Below are positions 44,860 to 54,098 of a stretch of 64,000 nt of DNA, one piece after another. The DNA comes from Acidimicrobiaceae bacterium. GTDB lineage: Bacteria; Actinomycetota; Acidimicrobiia; Acidimicrobiales; Poriferisodalaceae. The stretch lies in the NCBI GenBank assembly GCA_905182565.1, contig CAJJCB010000026.1, positions 186,001 to 250,000 on the forward strand, given 5' to 3'. The notes beneath the pieces were generated by a model that saw only the letters and a list, made by a program, of their open reading frames with translations, was not told the DNA's origin and did no database searches. Each line of letters opens with the position of its first letter. Position 1 is the first letter of the stretch. Both the position numbers and the translations under genes were made by a program.

Positions 44860-46161
44860 ATGACAGCAGTAGAGATAGCACCACCTACCGGCAAACTTGG
44901 CGTTCTGACACCTGGGATGGGAGCCGTTGCTACAACCTTCATCGCTGGTGTAATCGCGGCACGACAAGGCCTAGCGGCTCCAATTGGGTCAGTAACACAG
45001 ATGGCGCATATTCGATTAGGAACGCGCGAAGACGGACTTAACCCCCTGATTAAAGACTTTGTTCCTTTGGCCTCGCTTGATGACATAGTTTTTGGCGGCT
45101 GGGACCCAATTACTTCCAACGCTCTCGAAGGAGCTCGCGCTGCCGGGGTATTAGAAGAACGAGATTTAGCAAAAATTTCGAGTGAGCTCGAAGGCATTGT
45201 GGCTATGGACGCAGTCTTTGATCAGAGATGGGTAAAAAAATTAGACGGAACTCGAGTGAAAGAGATTGTCTCGAAGCTTGAACAGGCCCAAGCGCTAATG
45301 GCCGATATCGAGCGCTTTCGGTCTGAAAATAATTGTGACCGTCTCGTCATGGTTTGGTGCGGTTCCACCGAGGCTTATCAAGAAGCGAGCGACGTTCATG
45401 AGAGCGTTGAAGCCTTCGAAGCTGGGTTAGCTAACAACGATGACAATATTTCGCCGAGTCAAATATATGCATATGCAGCTTTAATGAGTGGTGTTCCATT
45501 TGCAAACGGGGCCCCAAACCTGAGCGTGGACCTTCCCTGCATGATTGATCTGGCTAAGCGGCGAGAAGTCCCGATTGTCGGCAAAGACTTCAAAACTGGT
45601 CAGACTTTAATGAAAACCTTGATTGCCCCAGGTTTAAAAGCCAGGATGCTGGGACTTCGTGGTTGGTACAGCACAAATATTTTAGGTAATCGAGATGGGG
45701 AAGTTCTCGATGATCCCGAGAATTTCAAGACTAAAGAAATGTCTAAGCTAGGTGTTCTTGACACTATTCTTCAACCGTCTCTTTACCCTGACCTATACGG
45801 GAACATAGACCATGTGGTCAGAATAAATTATTATCCGCCACGAGGAGATAACAAAGAAGGCTGGGACGCTATTGACATTTTCGGTTGGCTCGGTTATCCC
45901 ATGCAAATCAAAATCGACTTTCTGTGTCGTGACTCAATTCTGGCAGCGCCAATCGTTTTAGATTTAGCGCTATTCATGGACCTTGCCCAAAGAGCAGGGG
46001 AGTCTGGGGTGCAAGAGTGGCTGTCCTTCTATCTCAAAGCCCCTCAATCAGAACGGGACTCAGGACCAGAGCATGATATTTTTATTCAGCAAACAAAACT
46101 AAAAAATACTCTTCGAGAATGGATGGGTGAGAAACCGGTCACCCACTCAGAAGCTGGTTAG
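44860..46161 (+). CDS. myo-Inositol-1-phosphate synthase family protein
   Basis: This 433-residue protein resembles INO1-type enzymes that convert glucose 6-phosphate to inositol 1-phosphate with NAD. The Rossmann start GVLTPGMGAVATTFIAGV is visible, then DIVFGGWDPITSNALEGARA, MVWCGSTEAY, the NSD/lysine region VGKDFKTGQTLMKTLIAPGL, and LGLRGWYSTNILGN, and IKIDFLCRDSILAAPIVLD near the end. The product feeds phosphatidylinositol or mycothiol-type pathways in actinobacteria. TATCTT 7 bases before ATG 44860 suggests a leaderless start. It is divergent from the LysR gene. Confidence 0.92.
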   Translation: MTAVEIAPPTGKLGVLTPGMGAVATTFIAGVIAARQGLAAPIGSVTQMAHIRLGTREDGLNPLIKDFVPLASLDDIVFGGWDPITSNALEGARAAGVLEERDLAKISSELEGIVAMDAVFDQRWVKKLDGTRVKEIVSKLEQAQALMADIERFRSENNCDRLVMVWCGSTEAYQEASDVHESVEAFEAGLANNDDNISPSQIYAYAALMSGVPFANGAPNLSVDLPCMIDLAKRREVPIVGKDFKTGQTLMKTLIAPGLKARMLGLRGWYSTNILGNRDGEVLDDPENFKTKEMSKLGVLDTILQPSLYPDLYGNIDHVVRINYYPPRGDNKEGWDAIDIFGWLGYPMQIKIDFLCRDSILAAPIVLDLALFMDLAQRAGESGVQEWLSFYLKAPQSERDSGPEHDIFIQQTKLKNTLREWMGEKPVTHSEAG

Positions 46162-46272
46162 GCCGATAGCCGAGGAGAGCGTTTTCTTATCTAATTCTCA
46201 TGTAAATCTTAGACTGTTCTTATATACCTAAGACATGGTGAAGCTGAATCAATTTGCTCAAGGAGCTCAGCT

Positions 46273-46713
46273 ATGAAAACTAAGATATGGAAAAAGATCT
46301 TAATCGGTGGACTAGCAGTGCCGGCCTTGTTGCTTGCTGGCTTGCTGAATCCGATAACTGCTGCCAGTGCCGATGTAACTGAATCAACCCCTGAAGAACA
46401 GGGCAAAGTTTTTAAAGGCATAGGTAATGGTAAAGGTCAGCGTGGCGGTCTGGCTTCGTTGTCAGGTGTTCTCGGCATCTCTGAAGATGGTTTAAGAGAT
46501 GCTTTGAAGAGTGGTGAGAGTGTTAACGATGTAGCGGAACGCGTTGGCGTTGGTGTTGATGCTTTGGTTGCTAACGCTGTGGCTGAGATGGCGGCGAAGG
46601 CGGATGAGCATGGGAAAGAATTTGATGCTGATGTAGCTGCCGTGAAAGTTGCTGAACGATTTAAAAATGGTCGTCAAGAGGGCAAACAGGGCAAAAAGAG
46701 ATCAAAAAAATAA
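46273..46713 (+). CDS. Small secreted protein, helix-rich, family not recognised
   Basis: This 146-residue protein has a clear signal peptide (MKTKIWKK, a hydrophobic core, then AASA before DVTE). The mature part has one compact helical domain with LGISEDGLRDALKSGESVND and a basic tail (GRQEGKQGKKRSKK). The LGISEDGLRDALKSG pattern recurs in secreted actinobacterial proteins of unknown role. AAGGAG lies 8-13 bases before ATG 46273. A TATATA box is near 46220. The gene is followed by a nested hairpin. Confidence 0.75.
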   Translation: MKTKIWKKILIGGLAVPALLLAGLLNPITAASADVTESTPEEQGKVFKGIGNGKGQRGGLASLSGVLGISEDGLRDALKSGESVNDVAERVGVGVDALVANAVAEMAAKADEHGKEFDADVAAVKVAERFKNGRQEGKQGKKRSKK

Positions 46714-46714
46714 T

Positions 46715-46785
46715 AGTTGGAATACTGGTTGCAGCAGAGATGAGTGGTTAGTGACAGCTACTCTGATTTGCTGCAACTACCAACT
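46715..46785 (+). terminator. Nested hairpin after the small secreted protein gene
   Basis: Three concentric pairings are visible: AGTTGG (46715-46720) with CCAACT (46780-46785), GTTGCAGCA (46728-46736) with TGCTGCAAC (46769-46777), and GAGT (46742-46745) with ACTC (46760-46763). No strong T-run follows. It may be a terminator between convergent genes or a structured 3' RNA. Confidence 0.55.
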
Positions 46786-46832
46786 GTTATGCGGTGGTGG
46801 AATGCGCTAGCGATTTCCACTCTCTTGCTGAC

Positions 46833-47576
46833 CTAGCTGACGATGCCTCCATCTACAGTGAATTCCTGGCCAGTGCAGTAGCTGCTTTCATCTGATGCCA
46901 AGAAGACGACGACATTTCCGACTTCTTGTGGTGCAGCAACTCGTCCTAAAGGTACGACTTGCAAAAGCTTATTCGTTCGATCACTATCATCATGAAAATC
47001 GTGTACCTGGCTGAGCATGTCTGTATCGATATAGCCGGGATGGACAGAGTTGACACGGACGCCTCTTCGTCCTAGTTCCTTTGCTGCAGACTTTGTCATC
47101 CCCCTTACAGCCCATTTGCTAGCGCTATAGGCAAAAGATCCAAAGGTGCCCATCAAGCCGGCTACAGAGCTTATGTTGATTATTGAACCTGAACCTTGTT
47201 TGGCCATTATCGTACCGACTTTCTGCATACCTAAAAAAACTCCAAGCGCATTAACGTTCATGATCTTTTGGAAGTCTTCAACAGAAGTTTGCATCATTCG
47301 GTTACCTTGAAAAATTCCTGCGTTGTTCACGAGCACATCGATCTGGCCGAATTGCTCGACTGTTTCTGTGACTACTCGGTCCCAATGGCTTTCATCAGAA
47401 ACGTCATGGTGGAGGTAGGTGCATTCGAGAGAGTCTGCGGTGGTTTGTCCTTCATCATCGAGAACATCTGTGAGGATGACAGTCGAGCCTAAATTCGAAA
47501 AAAGAGCTCCCTCAACAGCTCCTTGCCCTCGAGCGCCTCCAGTGATTAAAACAACCTTATTATTCAGTGAACTCAT
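46833..47576 (-). CDS. SDR-family oxidoreductase
   Basis: This 247-residue classical SDR shows the cofactor loop TGGARGQGAVEG, NNAGIF, the catalytic serine in NISSVAG, and YSASKWAV with the YxxxK pair. The C-terminal part has YCTGQEFTVDGGIVS. It resembles 3-alpha-hydroxysteroid and cyclohexanol dehydrogenase-type SDRs. It is the last gene of a three-gene minus-strand run with an LLM oxidoreductase and a 2-hydroxyacid dehydrogenase. Confidence 0.92.
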   Translation of the reverse strand: MSSLNNKVVLITGGARGQGAVEGALFSNLGSTVILTDVLDDEGQTTADSLECTYLHHDVSDESHWDRVVTETVEQFGQIDVLVNNAGIFQGNRMMQTSVEDFQKIMNVNALGVFLGMQKVGTIMAKQGSGSIINISSVAGLMGTFGSFAYSASKWAVRGMTKSAAKELGRRGVRVNSVHPGYIDTDMLSQVHDFHDDSDRTNKLLQVVPLGRVAAPQEVGNVVVFLASDESSYCTGQEFTVDGGIVS

Positions 47577-47621
47577 AAAATTCCTCCAAGAAGACCCGGG
47601 GCTTATCCGGTTCGTTAGACC

Positions 47622-48695
47622 TTAGTTGCGAAGCGAGTCGCTTGATCGAAGAGTTCTCAATATCGACCCAAGTTCGTCTGCTTCATCGGAGTTGTTAACC
47701 GGAACGCTGAATTCAATCCTGTCTATCAAGGACCCGAAACGCTCATTAAGAAGTGATCCAATTTCATCGTAAATACCGATTGTCGCTATTGTATGAAACA
47801 TCTCATCATGCACGAGCTCTGGAATTTCTTCCCACCTTTGTTCTTTCGCTAGCGCTGTGGCGCGTTCTGCTTCTTCTGTCCAGCCGTGAACGTCAAAAGC
47901 GGCTCTATAAGCGGGTGTTGATAAATAGAATCCAACACGCGCACGAACTGTGTGCATTACCTTCTCAAGTTTTAATTGATCAGGAGCAGTTGCGATCAAC
48001 GGCTTCATGCACCAGTCTAGATTTTCTTGCTTTCTGTTGGTTCTGGAAGCCCCTTTGGTAACTGCCGGAATCATTATTTCGCGTATATATTTAGGCGAGC
48101 AAACTGGATGAAGTCGAATTCCATCAGCGACCTCACCGGCCACGGCGCACATATTTGGATTAATAGCAGCTATGTGGACTGGAATATTAGGATTCTCAAT
48201 GGGTCCTGGATCAAACAAGGGAACCATTAGGTCTAATTTGTAATGTTCACCCGAATACTCTAGAGGAACTCGTTCTTGCCAGCACTGCCATACTGATCGC
48301 ATAGCGAGAACGTAATCTCGCATCCAGGCCGCCGGAGGTGACCATTCCATTCCATATCTGCGGCGAATGTGACCCCTCACCTGAGACCCTAGGCCAAGTG
48401 TGAAACGACCACTTGAAGCTTTCTGAAGTGTCCAAGCAGACATGGCCGTAATAGTTGGAGATCGTGGGAATGCCATTGCCACTGAAGTACCGAGGGAAAG
48501 AGTGGTAGTGGTGGTTGAGGCCAGCGCTAGTAGCTGATATGGGTCATCTTTGGTTTCTTCAACGACAAGAGCGTCATAGCCGATGTCTTCAACTTGTTTG
48601 GCAGCTGAAGCAACTTCTAGTACCTGAAGCGGAGTTTCGGGCTGGCGTAAACCGGGATCAAGCTTCCCTAACGGTAATAAAGTTTCACTTTTCAT
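47622..48695 (-). CDS. LLM-class flavin-dependent oxidoreductase (probably F420-dependent)
   Basis: This 357-residue TIM-barrel protein of the luciferase-like superfamily has GYDALVVEETKDDPYQLLALA, LSLGTSVAMAFPRSPTITA and GRFTLGLGSQVRGHIRRRYG, as in the TIGR03617-type actinobacterial F420-dependent branch. Such enzymes use F420 or FMN to oxidise or reduce small molecules. It overlaps the stop of the hydroxyacid dehydrogenase gene, so the two are translationally coupled. Confidence 0.88.
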   Translation of the reverse strand: MKSETLLPLGKLDPGLRQPETPLQVLEVASAAKQVEDIGYDALVVEETKDDPYQLLALASTTTTTLSLGTSVAMAFPRSPTITAMSAWTLQKASSGRFTLGLGSQVRGHIRRRYGMEWSPPAAWMRDYVLAMRSVWQCWQERVPLEYSGEHYKLDLMVPLFDPGPIENPNIPVHIAAINPNMCAVAGEVADGIRLHPVCSPKYIREIMIPAVTKGASRTNRKQENLDWCMKPLIATAPDQLKLEKVMHTVRARVGFYLSTPAYRAAFDVHGWTEEAERATALAKEQRWEEIPELVHDEMFHTIATIGIYDEIGSLLNERFGSLIDRIEFSVPVNNSDEADELGSILRTLRSSDSLRN

Positions 48696-49666
48696 TTTAC
48701 TTCCAGGCGTAGTGGCCTTCCAGCCAAGTATTCGGTCAATTGTTCTATGAAAACGTTATCTCCGCGAGAAGTAATTCCTGAGCCGGCACCAGCGATGTGC
48801 GACGTCATTGTTACTGAAGGGTGTTGCCAAAGAAGATTTCCGGAATTCAAGGGTTCCACATCAAAGACATCGAGAATAGCGTGACTTAATTCGTTCCGAT
48901 CAAGAGCGGACAGAAGCGCTTTAGTATCGACGACGGGCCCTCTAGCTACATTTACTAAAATTGATTCTGGCTTCATCTGTGAAAAAAAGTTCTCATCAAC
49001 TAACCCGCGCGTTGCATCATTCAAAGGGCAAGCAATGATGACGATGTCTGCGTCAGGTAATTCGTTGTGGATCTCGGCCATTGTGACCATCTTGGTTGCT
49101 CTATCGTCTACAACTCGAGTACGACGAGCGCCAACTACTTCTGCACCGAACGCCCTCGCTCTTTTCGCTACCTCGCCGCCAATAGATCCGAAGCCGACAA
49201 CGAGCCATTTCATTTCACCGATTTCTCGCCAACCTTCTTGAACCCACCTTTCCTCTGCCTGTTGTTTCTGGCGCTCCGGCCACTTGTGGACAACATTTAG
49301 GACTGAAGACATTACGTATTCAGCGACTCCGGCGTTAGGCGAGTCGCTGTTGCTTAGTCGTATTTTAGCCTCCCGAATTCGATGAAATGGTGGAGCATCT
49401 GTTCCTGCTAGACAAGCTTGCACCCACTTAACTGAGCCTGGAGTGAGAAATGCTTCGACGAATTCGAGAAATTGTCCAGTGAAGAACATGTCAATAGGTA
49501 TCCAAGCAATCTCAGGTTTTAGCTCTGGAAGAGATATTGGGCTTCCATCTTGTCGCTGCGTGGCCTCAGGTGACCACAATGCGATATCGAGTTCTGGCAA
49601 AACCTTAAGTCTCTCCTCGACTCTTGGAAATGCAATAGAAGGAATAAGTAATTGACGCTTGACCAT
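48692..49666 (-). CDS. D-2-hydroxyacid dehydrogenase family protein
   Basis: This 324-residue NAD(P)-dependent enzyme of the D-isomer 2-hydroxyacid dehydrogenase family has the cofactor loop VVGFGSIGGEVAKRARAFGA (157-176). The catalytic residues are R242 in NVARGPVVDTKAL, E271 in DVFDVEPLNS and H290 in TSHIAGAG. It resembles glyoxylate/hydroxypyruvate reductases. The gene is divergent from an MFS transporter, 31 bases away, that may import the substrate. Confidence 0.9.
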   Translation of the reverse strand: MVKRQLLIPSIAFPRVEERLKVLPELDIALWSPEATQRQDGSPISLPELKPEIAWIPIDMFFTGQFLEFVEAFLTPGSVKWVQACLAGTDAPPFHRIREAKIRLSNSDSPNAGVAEYVMSSVLNVVHKWPERQKQQAEERWVQEGWREIGEMKWLVVGFGSIGGEVAKRARAFGAEVVGARRTRVVDDRATKMVTMAEIHNELPDADIVIIACPLNDATRGLVDENFFSQMKPESILVNVARGPVVDTKALLSALDRNELSHAILDVFDVEPLNSGNLLWQHPSVTMTSHIAGAGSGITSRGDNVFIEQLTEYLAGRPLRLEVK

Positions 49667-49697
49667 GGCCGAATAGCGTAGGGTGCCGATAGTGCGG

Positions 49698-50903
49698 ATG
49701 TCGGGTTACCTCCCTAAAAATAGAATAAATGTTTCATTAGGGCTCGTTCTGGCAGCAACAATGGGATTAGGTGCCTTTTCTCTCATCGGAGTTGCCGTAG
49801 TCGCAAACGATTTGACAAAAGATTTAGGACTGTCTGTAACTTTTTTTGGTGCTGCGGTGTCAGTTAACACGATCGTCGGGGCTGTATTTGCTCCTTTAGG
49901 AGGCCGAATCAGCGATAAAGTTGGTGGAAAGAAAACTTGCGTATCTGTGCTGTTTCTTTCGGCTTTTGGTCTTGGGATATTGGCTATAGCAAACAATAAA
50001 TGGGTGTTGATTGGAGGTCTGATTGTTGCTGGATTCCCTCAAGGGTGGTGCAACCCAGCTACAAACAAGTTGATTGCTGAACGCGTCCCGGCAGGTAGTC
50101 GCGGAGTGATGACGGGGATAAAGCAATCGGGTGTTCAATTGAGTGTTCTGGTTGCTGGACTAACTGTGCCAACCATTGCTTATTTCGGAAGTTGGCGAGG
50201 AGCCTTCGGCTTCTACGGCTTTTTGTCTCTTGTCATTGGCGTTATGGTTATGGTCTCACTTGGAGATGGCGATGAGGAAAGAGTTAGCCACCCAGTTCAA
50301 AAAGATGTGAATACGAAGAAAGGCCCTCTCGGAAAGTCCGTCCGCCTGCTTGCTTTCTATGCATTGTTTATGGGAATCGCCGTAGGCGGTACAGGAAGAT
50401 ATCTGCCACTTTTTGGTGAGACTCAGCTCGGAATGTCGAATTTCGAAGCAGGACTTTTGAGCGCACTGCCGGGGGGGTTAGCTATATTTTCCCGTATCTG
50501 GTGGGCGAGATTAGCCGAAGAAAAAATAGCTCCTTCAAATGCTCTGGCGATACAAGCGCTTACCAGTGTCTTGGTCATGATTATGTTATTAGCTGCTGTA
50601 CCGCTTGGAGCGTGGATAATGTGGCCGATGACTTTTGTAGCAGCTTCAGGTCTTTACGCCTGGAATGCTGTAGCTATGCTCTCTGTGATAATTGGTGTAC
50701 CGGCTAAAAATTCTGGTCGTGCAAGCGGTGTCGTGGTTATGGGGTTCATGGCAGGCTTAAGCATTGGTGGTTTTTTCGTGGGGTGGATAGCTGATGTGAC
50801 TGGGAGCTTTGATGCCGCATGGATAGCATTGCTTCTACTGTCGCTCGTATCTATCGCTATTGCTTTGTCGGGTAAAAAAATAGGGCGCTTGGCGGGTGAA
50901 TAA
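49698..50903 (+). CDS. MFS transporter
   Basis: This protein of about 401 residues has roughly 12 membrane segments. The conserved loop between helices 2 and 3 reads GGRISDKVGGKK, and GGTGRYLPLFGE begins the second half. ATG 49698 is preferred over GTG 49683, because TAGGGT lies at 49679-49684 and the ATG fits the start of the family. The substrate is unknown; the divergent hydroxyacid dehydrogenase and neighbouring flavin enzymes suggest an organic acid. Confidence 0.9.
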   Translation: MSGYLPKNRINVSLGLVLAATMGLGAFSLIGVAVVANDLTKDLGLSVTFFGAAVSVNTIVGAVFAPLGGRISDKVGGKKTCVSVLFLSAFGLGILAIANNKWVLIGGLIVAGFPQGWCNPATNKLIAERVPAGSRGVMTGIKQSGVQLSVLVAGLTVPTIAYFGSWRGAFGFYGFLSLVIGVMVMVSLGDGDEERVSHPVQKDVNTKKGPLGKSVRLLAFYALFMGIAVGGTGRYLPLFGETQLGMSNFEAGLLSALPGGLAIFSRIWWARLAEEKIAPSNALAIQALTSVLVMIMLLAAVPLGAWIMWPMTFVAASGLYAWNAVAMLSVIIGVPAKNSGRASGVVVMGFMAGLSIGGFFVGWIADVTGSFDAAWIALLLLSLVSIAIALSGKKIGRLAGE

Positions 50904-50909
50904 CTATGG

Positions 50910-52277
50910 TTATGGCTGTCGATGAACTGTTGCAGGGTGGGTTCGCGGAAGCCGTGGATAACCGAATAGTTTTTCTCGGAATGTACCGGGCGTGTATTCA
51001 GATTGAGCCAGGCCACGCTTTTGTAAGATCGGAAGCACTCCATCAATAAAATCTACAAACGTGCCTGGAGTTACCGAATAGGTCAAATTAAATCCATCTA
51101 GACCTGCATCGAATCGGTTTTGTAACTCATTCGCAACTTGTTCATCAGAACCAACTAACCATGCTCCGGCTAAGTTGGACCTAATCAAATCTCCGAATGT
51201 TCTGGTTCCTGGTGGTGCGCTGTCGATCAGATTTTTGATGAGACCTTGAACTCTCTCAGTGTCAAAGCCATCTAAGGGTGTTGAAGGGTCGATGTCACCT
51301 AAGTCCACACCAGTGTTACCGCTCATATGGACTAGCCCACCTTCTACTGAGAGTTGCTCTAAGTAATCATTCTTTTTATCGATGGCTTCTTTTTCTGTTC
51401 CGCCAACTATTGGTGCTACTCCACCAATAAGTTTGACTTCCGAGATCGAGCGATTTTTCGAATTAAGACGTTTTTCAAAGTCTCTTCGAATAGCAGCGGT
51501 GCCTCTGGTAGAGGCAACAACAAAAATACATTCTGCGTTACTTGATGCGAAGTCCCTGCCTCTGTCGGACATACCTGCCTGAAAAAGTACGGGCGTTCTT
51601 TGTGGGGAAGGCTCTGATAGGTGGGGTCCTTGGACTTCGTATCGTGGCCCACGATGATTTATTTGTCTAACTTTGCTGGGGTCGGCATAGACATGCTCGA
51701 CGCGATCGATGATTACAGCGTCGTCACTCCAGCTGCCTTCGCAAAGTTTGTATACGACTTCAAGATACTCCTCGGCTCGGGCGTAGCGTTCTTCATGGTC
51801 GGGCAATCCATCGAACCCTAAATTGCTGCCAGCGTTGGGGAGATATGAGGTGACTACATTCCATGCTATTCGCCCTCTGGTTAAGTGGTCGAGCGTTGAA
51901 AGTTGACGAGCGAAGGTAAACGGGTGAGCTTGCAGAACTGAGCTAGTAAACGCGAAGCTGAGTTGTTCCGTGACGGTAGCCATAGCCGGAATCAAAAGCA
52001 TGGGGTCATTAACTGGAACTTGCACAGCTTGTCTGAAAGATGTGTCGGCGCTGCCTTGATAGTTGTCATACAATCCGACAACATCAGCCAGAAAGAGAGA
52101 GTCTAAGCACCCAGCTTCAGCAATGCGGGCTAGCTCCAGCCAGGGCTCTAATTGAAGATACTCAGTTTGCCGGCTGTCTGCTCTTACCCAAAGGCCTTGC
52201 TGTATATGGCTTACACAGTTCATCGAAAAAGCATTAAGGATCATTCTTCGATTGGGTGCAAATCGCGGTTCAGTCAT
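50910..52277 (-). CDS. NtaA/SnaA/DmoA-type flavin-dependent monooxygenase
   Basis: This 455-residue luciferase-like monooxygenase has family blocks including RMILNAFSMNCVSHIQQGLW, ELARIAEAGCLDSLFLADV, NVVTSYLPNAGSNLGFDG and VLFQAGMSDRGRDFAS. Such enzymes (nitrilotriacetate, pristinamycin and dimethylsulfide monooxygenases) use FMNH2 from a separate reductase to split C-N or C-S bonds. ATG 52277 is taken as start; a longer reading overlaps the neighbouring SDR gene. The flavin reductase partner is not nearby. Confidence 0.92.
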   Translation of the reverse strand: MTEPRFAPNRRMILNAFSMNCVSHIQQGLWVRADSRQTEYLQLEPWLELARIAEAGCLDSLFLADVVGLYDNYQGSADTSFRQAVQVPVNDPMLLIPAMATVTEQLSFAFTSSVLQAHPFTFARQLSTLDHLTRGRIAWNVVTSYLPNAGSNLGFDGLPDHEERYARAEEYLEVVYKLCEGSWSDDAVIIDRVEHVYADPSKVRQINHRGPRYEVQGPHLSEPSPQRTPVLFQAGMSDRGRDFASSNAECIFVVASTRGTAAIRRDFEKRLNSKNRSISEVKLIGGVAPIVGGTEKEAIDKKNDYLEQLSVEGGLVHMSGNTGVDLGDIDPSTPLDGFDTERVQGLIKNLIDSAPPGTRTFGDLIRSNLAGAWLVGSDEQVANELQNRFDAGLDGFNLTYSVTPGTFVDFIDGVLPILQKRGLAQSEYTPGTFREKLFGYPRLPRTHPATVHRQP

Positions 52278-52287
52278 ATCGCAGCCC

Positions 52288-53151
52288 TTATGGATTTGTG
52301 AGGTCATCCCCAGTTAACGTTTTCCAGTGAGAAAGGAAATTGTTTGTATCAGCCGACCATAGCTTGACCCATTCGTGGTCATCGTGCTGTTCTCTTAGCT
52401 CAATCATTTGTTTAACTCCTCTTCCAACAGTCACGCGAAGTGGAGGATGAACGTCATGGATTGTTTTTGATATCGCATCAGCTACGTCCTCAGGTTCCGA
52501 CGGGTTCGCATGATCGTATCCAACGCTGAAGCCCCAGTTTTTTGCCACAGGACGGTAGGGGCTGCTTCGGTCGGGACTAACTGTTTTTTCTCTAATCGGA
52601 GTGGCAACAGCACCAGGTTCAATAAGCGTGACATGAATTCCGAATATTGCTGCCTCAGTTGCGAGCGACTCGCTAATAGCCTCTACCGACCATTTCGTAG
52701 ATGAGTAGGGACCAAACATAGGGATAGCCACGCGACCAGCTACTGATGAAATATTTATTATGCGTCCAAATTGATTAGCCCGCATTCCAGGGAGTGCGGC
52801 TTGAGTACATCGGATAAGACCAAAAACATTGATGTCGAATAGATTTTTCCAAGCAGAGATATCGAATTCTTCGATAGAGCCAACCGGGCTGATTCCTGCG
52901 TTGTTAATAAGAATATCTACATTGCCGATCTGCTCAAATGCCTTACTAACTGATGTTTCGTCTTCGACGTCTAACTGGATGATCTGTAAATCAAGCTTCT
53001 CCTCTGACGACATTTGTTCTAGTGATACGCCCTTGGAAACATCGCGCATGGAGGCCCAAACTCGTATGCCATCTCTAGCTAGTCTAAGAGCGGTCGCTCG
53101 ACCAATTCCTGTAGAAGTGCCAGTGATTAGTGCAGTAAGCATGTAGACCAT
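52288..53151 (-). CDS. SDR-family oxidoreductase
   Basis: This 287-residue classical SDR shows LITGTSTGIGRATALRLA at the N-terminus, NNAGISPVG, SSVAGRVAIP and the catalytic YSSTKWSVE. The C-terminal extension (after residue 230) is longer than in FabG, resembling retinol-dehydrogenase-like SDRs. ATG 53142 is an alternative start directly before LTALITG. It lies just upstream of the monooxygenase gene on the same strand, with 10 bases between. Confidence 0.9.
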   Translation of the reverse strand: MVYMLTALITGTSTGIGRATALRLARDGIRVWASMRDVSKGVSLEQMSSEEKLDLQIIQLDVEDETSVSKAFEQIGNVDILINNAGISPVGSIEEFDISAWKNLFDINVFGLIRCTQAALPGMRANQFGRIINISSVAGRVAIPMFGPYSSTKWSVEAISESLATEAAIFGIHVTLIEPGAVATPIREKTVSPDRSSPYRPVAKNWGFSVGYDHANPSEPEDVADAISKTIHDVHPPLRVTVGRGVKQMIELREQHDDHEWVKLWSADTNNFLSHWKTLTGDDLTNP

Positions 53152-53182
53152 TCTTGCGCTAGTTGACTAGGTTCTGTCAAAA

Positions 53183-54058
53183 ATGACTAAGTATAAAATT
53201 AAATGGCAGAATGGCCCAATGGACACGTCCACTTTTGAAAGCCATCTGACGACAATCGAAAAGCAGGGTTACTGCATAATTGAGAATGCAATAGAGCCTG
53301 AATTGTTGCTGGAAATGACCGAAACCGTTAAAAGGCTAGAAGCAGAATTAGATGTTCAACCACGAGGCAACAGAGCCGAGGGCTTCGCTACGAAGCGAAT
53401 GTATAACTTGCTGGGCAAAGACAAAGCGTTTTGGAAACTTCCAACTCATGTCAATGTTCTTCCATTCGCAGAAAGTTTGTTAGACAACGAATGTTTACTA
53501 TCTGGAACAACATGTATGAATATTGGGCCAGGTGAAGTACATCAAGGTTTGCATAGCGATGATGGACTGGTAAGCGTAGAGCGGCCTCGTGCGCCTTTCA
53601 TGGTTACCTCTATTTGGGCATTGACTGATTTCACCGAAGAAAATGGTGCTACTCGTATTGTTCCCGGTTCCCACAAGTTTAATCATGAGCCTCGAAAAGG
53701 CGAAAAAGTTAAATATGTTGCTGCCGAGATGCCTGCTGGCTCAGTGCTCATTGTCAATGGCGGGACGTGGCATTGCGGCGGCGCCAATACAACGGACACA
53801 GATTGGCGATTAGGCCTAAGCGTGCAGTACTGCCAGGGGTGGATGCGCCAGCAACAAAATCAGTATTATAGCTTGACCCCAGAACAGGTGCGCGAGATGC
53901 CAGAACGGCTAGCAGCGTTATGCGGCTTTACTTTATATAAAGGAATTATGGGCCATGTAGATGGGTCAAGTCCCGGTCGGTTTGTGGGTGCCGGTGAGGT
54001 AGATGAGGTAGCTTACGCATCTATGCGTACAAAAAATGGTGTGGCTGAGGACTCATAA
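53183..54058 (+). CDS. Phytanoyl-CoA dioxygenase (PhyH) family protein
   Basis: This 291-residue Fe(II)/2-oxoglutarate dioxygenase-like protein has the metal facial triad suggested by HSDDGL (the HxD pair in VHQGLHSDDG) and a distal His in GTWHCGGANTTD, followed by the DWRLGLSVQY arginine that binds 2-oxoglutarate. NGATRIVPGSHK is the family hallmark. TAGGTT 9 bases before ATG 53183 suggests a leaderless start; ATG 53219 is an alternative. It begins the same-strand run that includes the selenoprotein. Confidence 0.92.
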   Translation: MTKYKIKWQNGPMDTSTFESHLTTIEKQGYCIIENAIEPELLLEMTETVKRLEAELDVQPRGNRAEGFATKRMYNLLGKDKAFWKLPTHVNVLPFAESLLDNECLLSGTTCMNIGPGEVHQGLHSDDGLVSVERPRAPFMVTSIWALTDFTEENGATRIVPGSHKFNHEPRKGEKVKYVAAEMPAGSVLIVNGGTWHCGGANTTDTDWRLGLSVQYCQGWMRQQQNQYYSLTPEQVREMPERLAALCGFTLYKGIMGHVDGSSPGRFVGAGEVDEVAYASMRTKNGVAEDS

Positions 54059-54098
54059 TCTAAGCAGATAACGATTCAGCCCTCTACCATTCGTGGCC

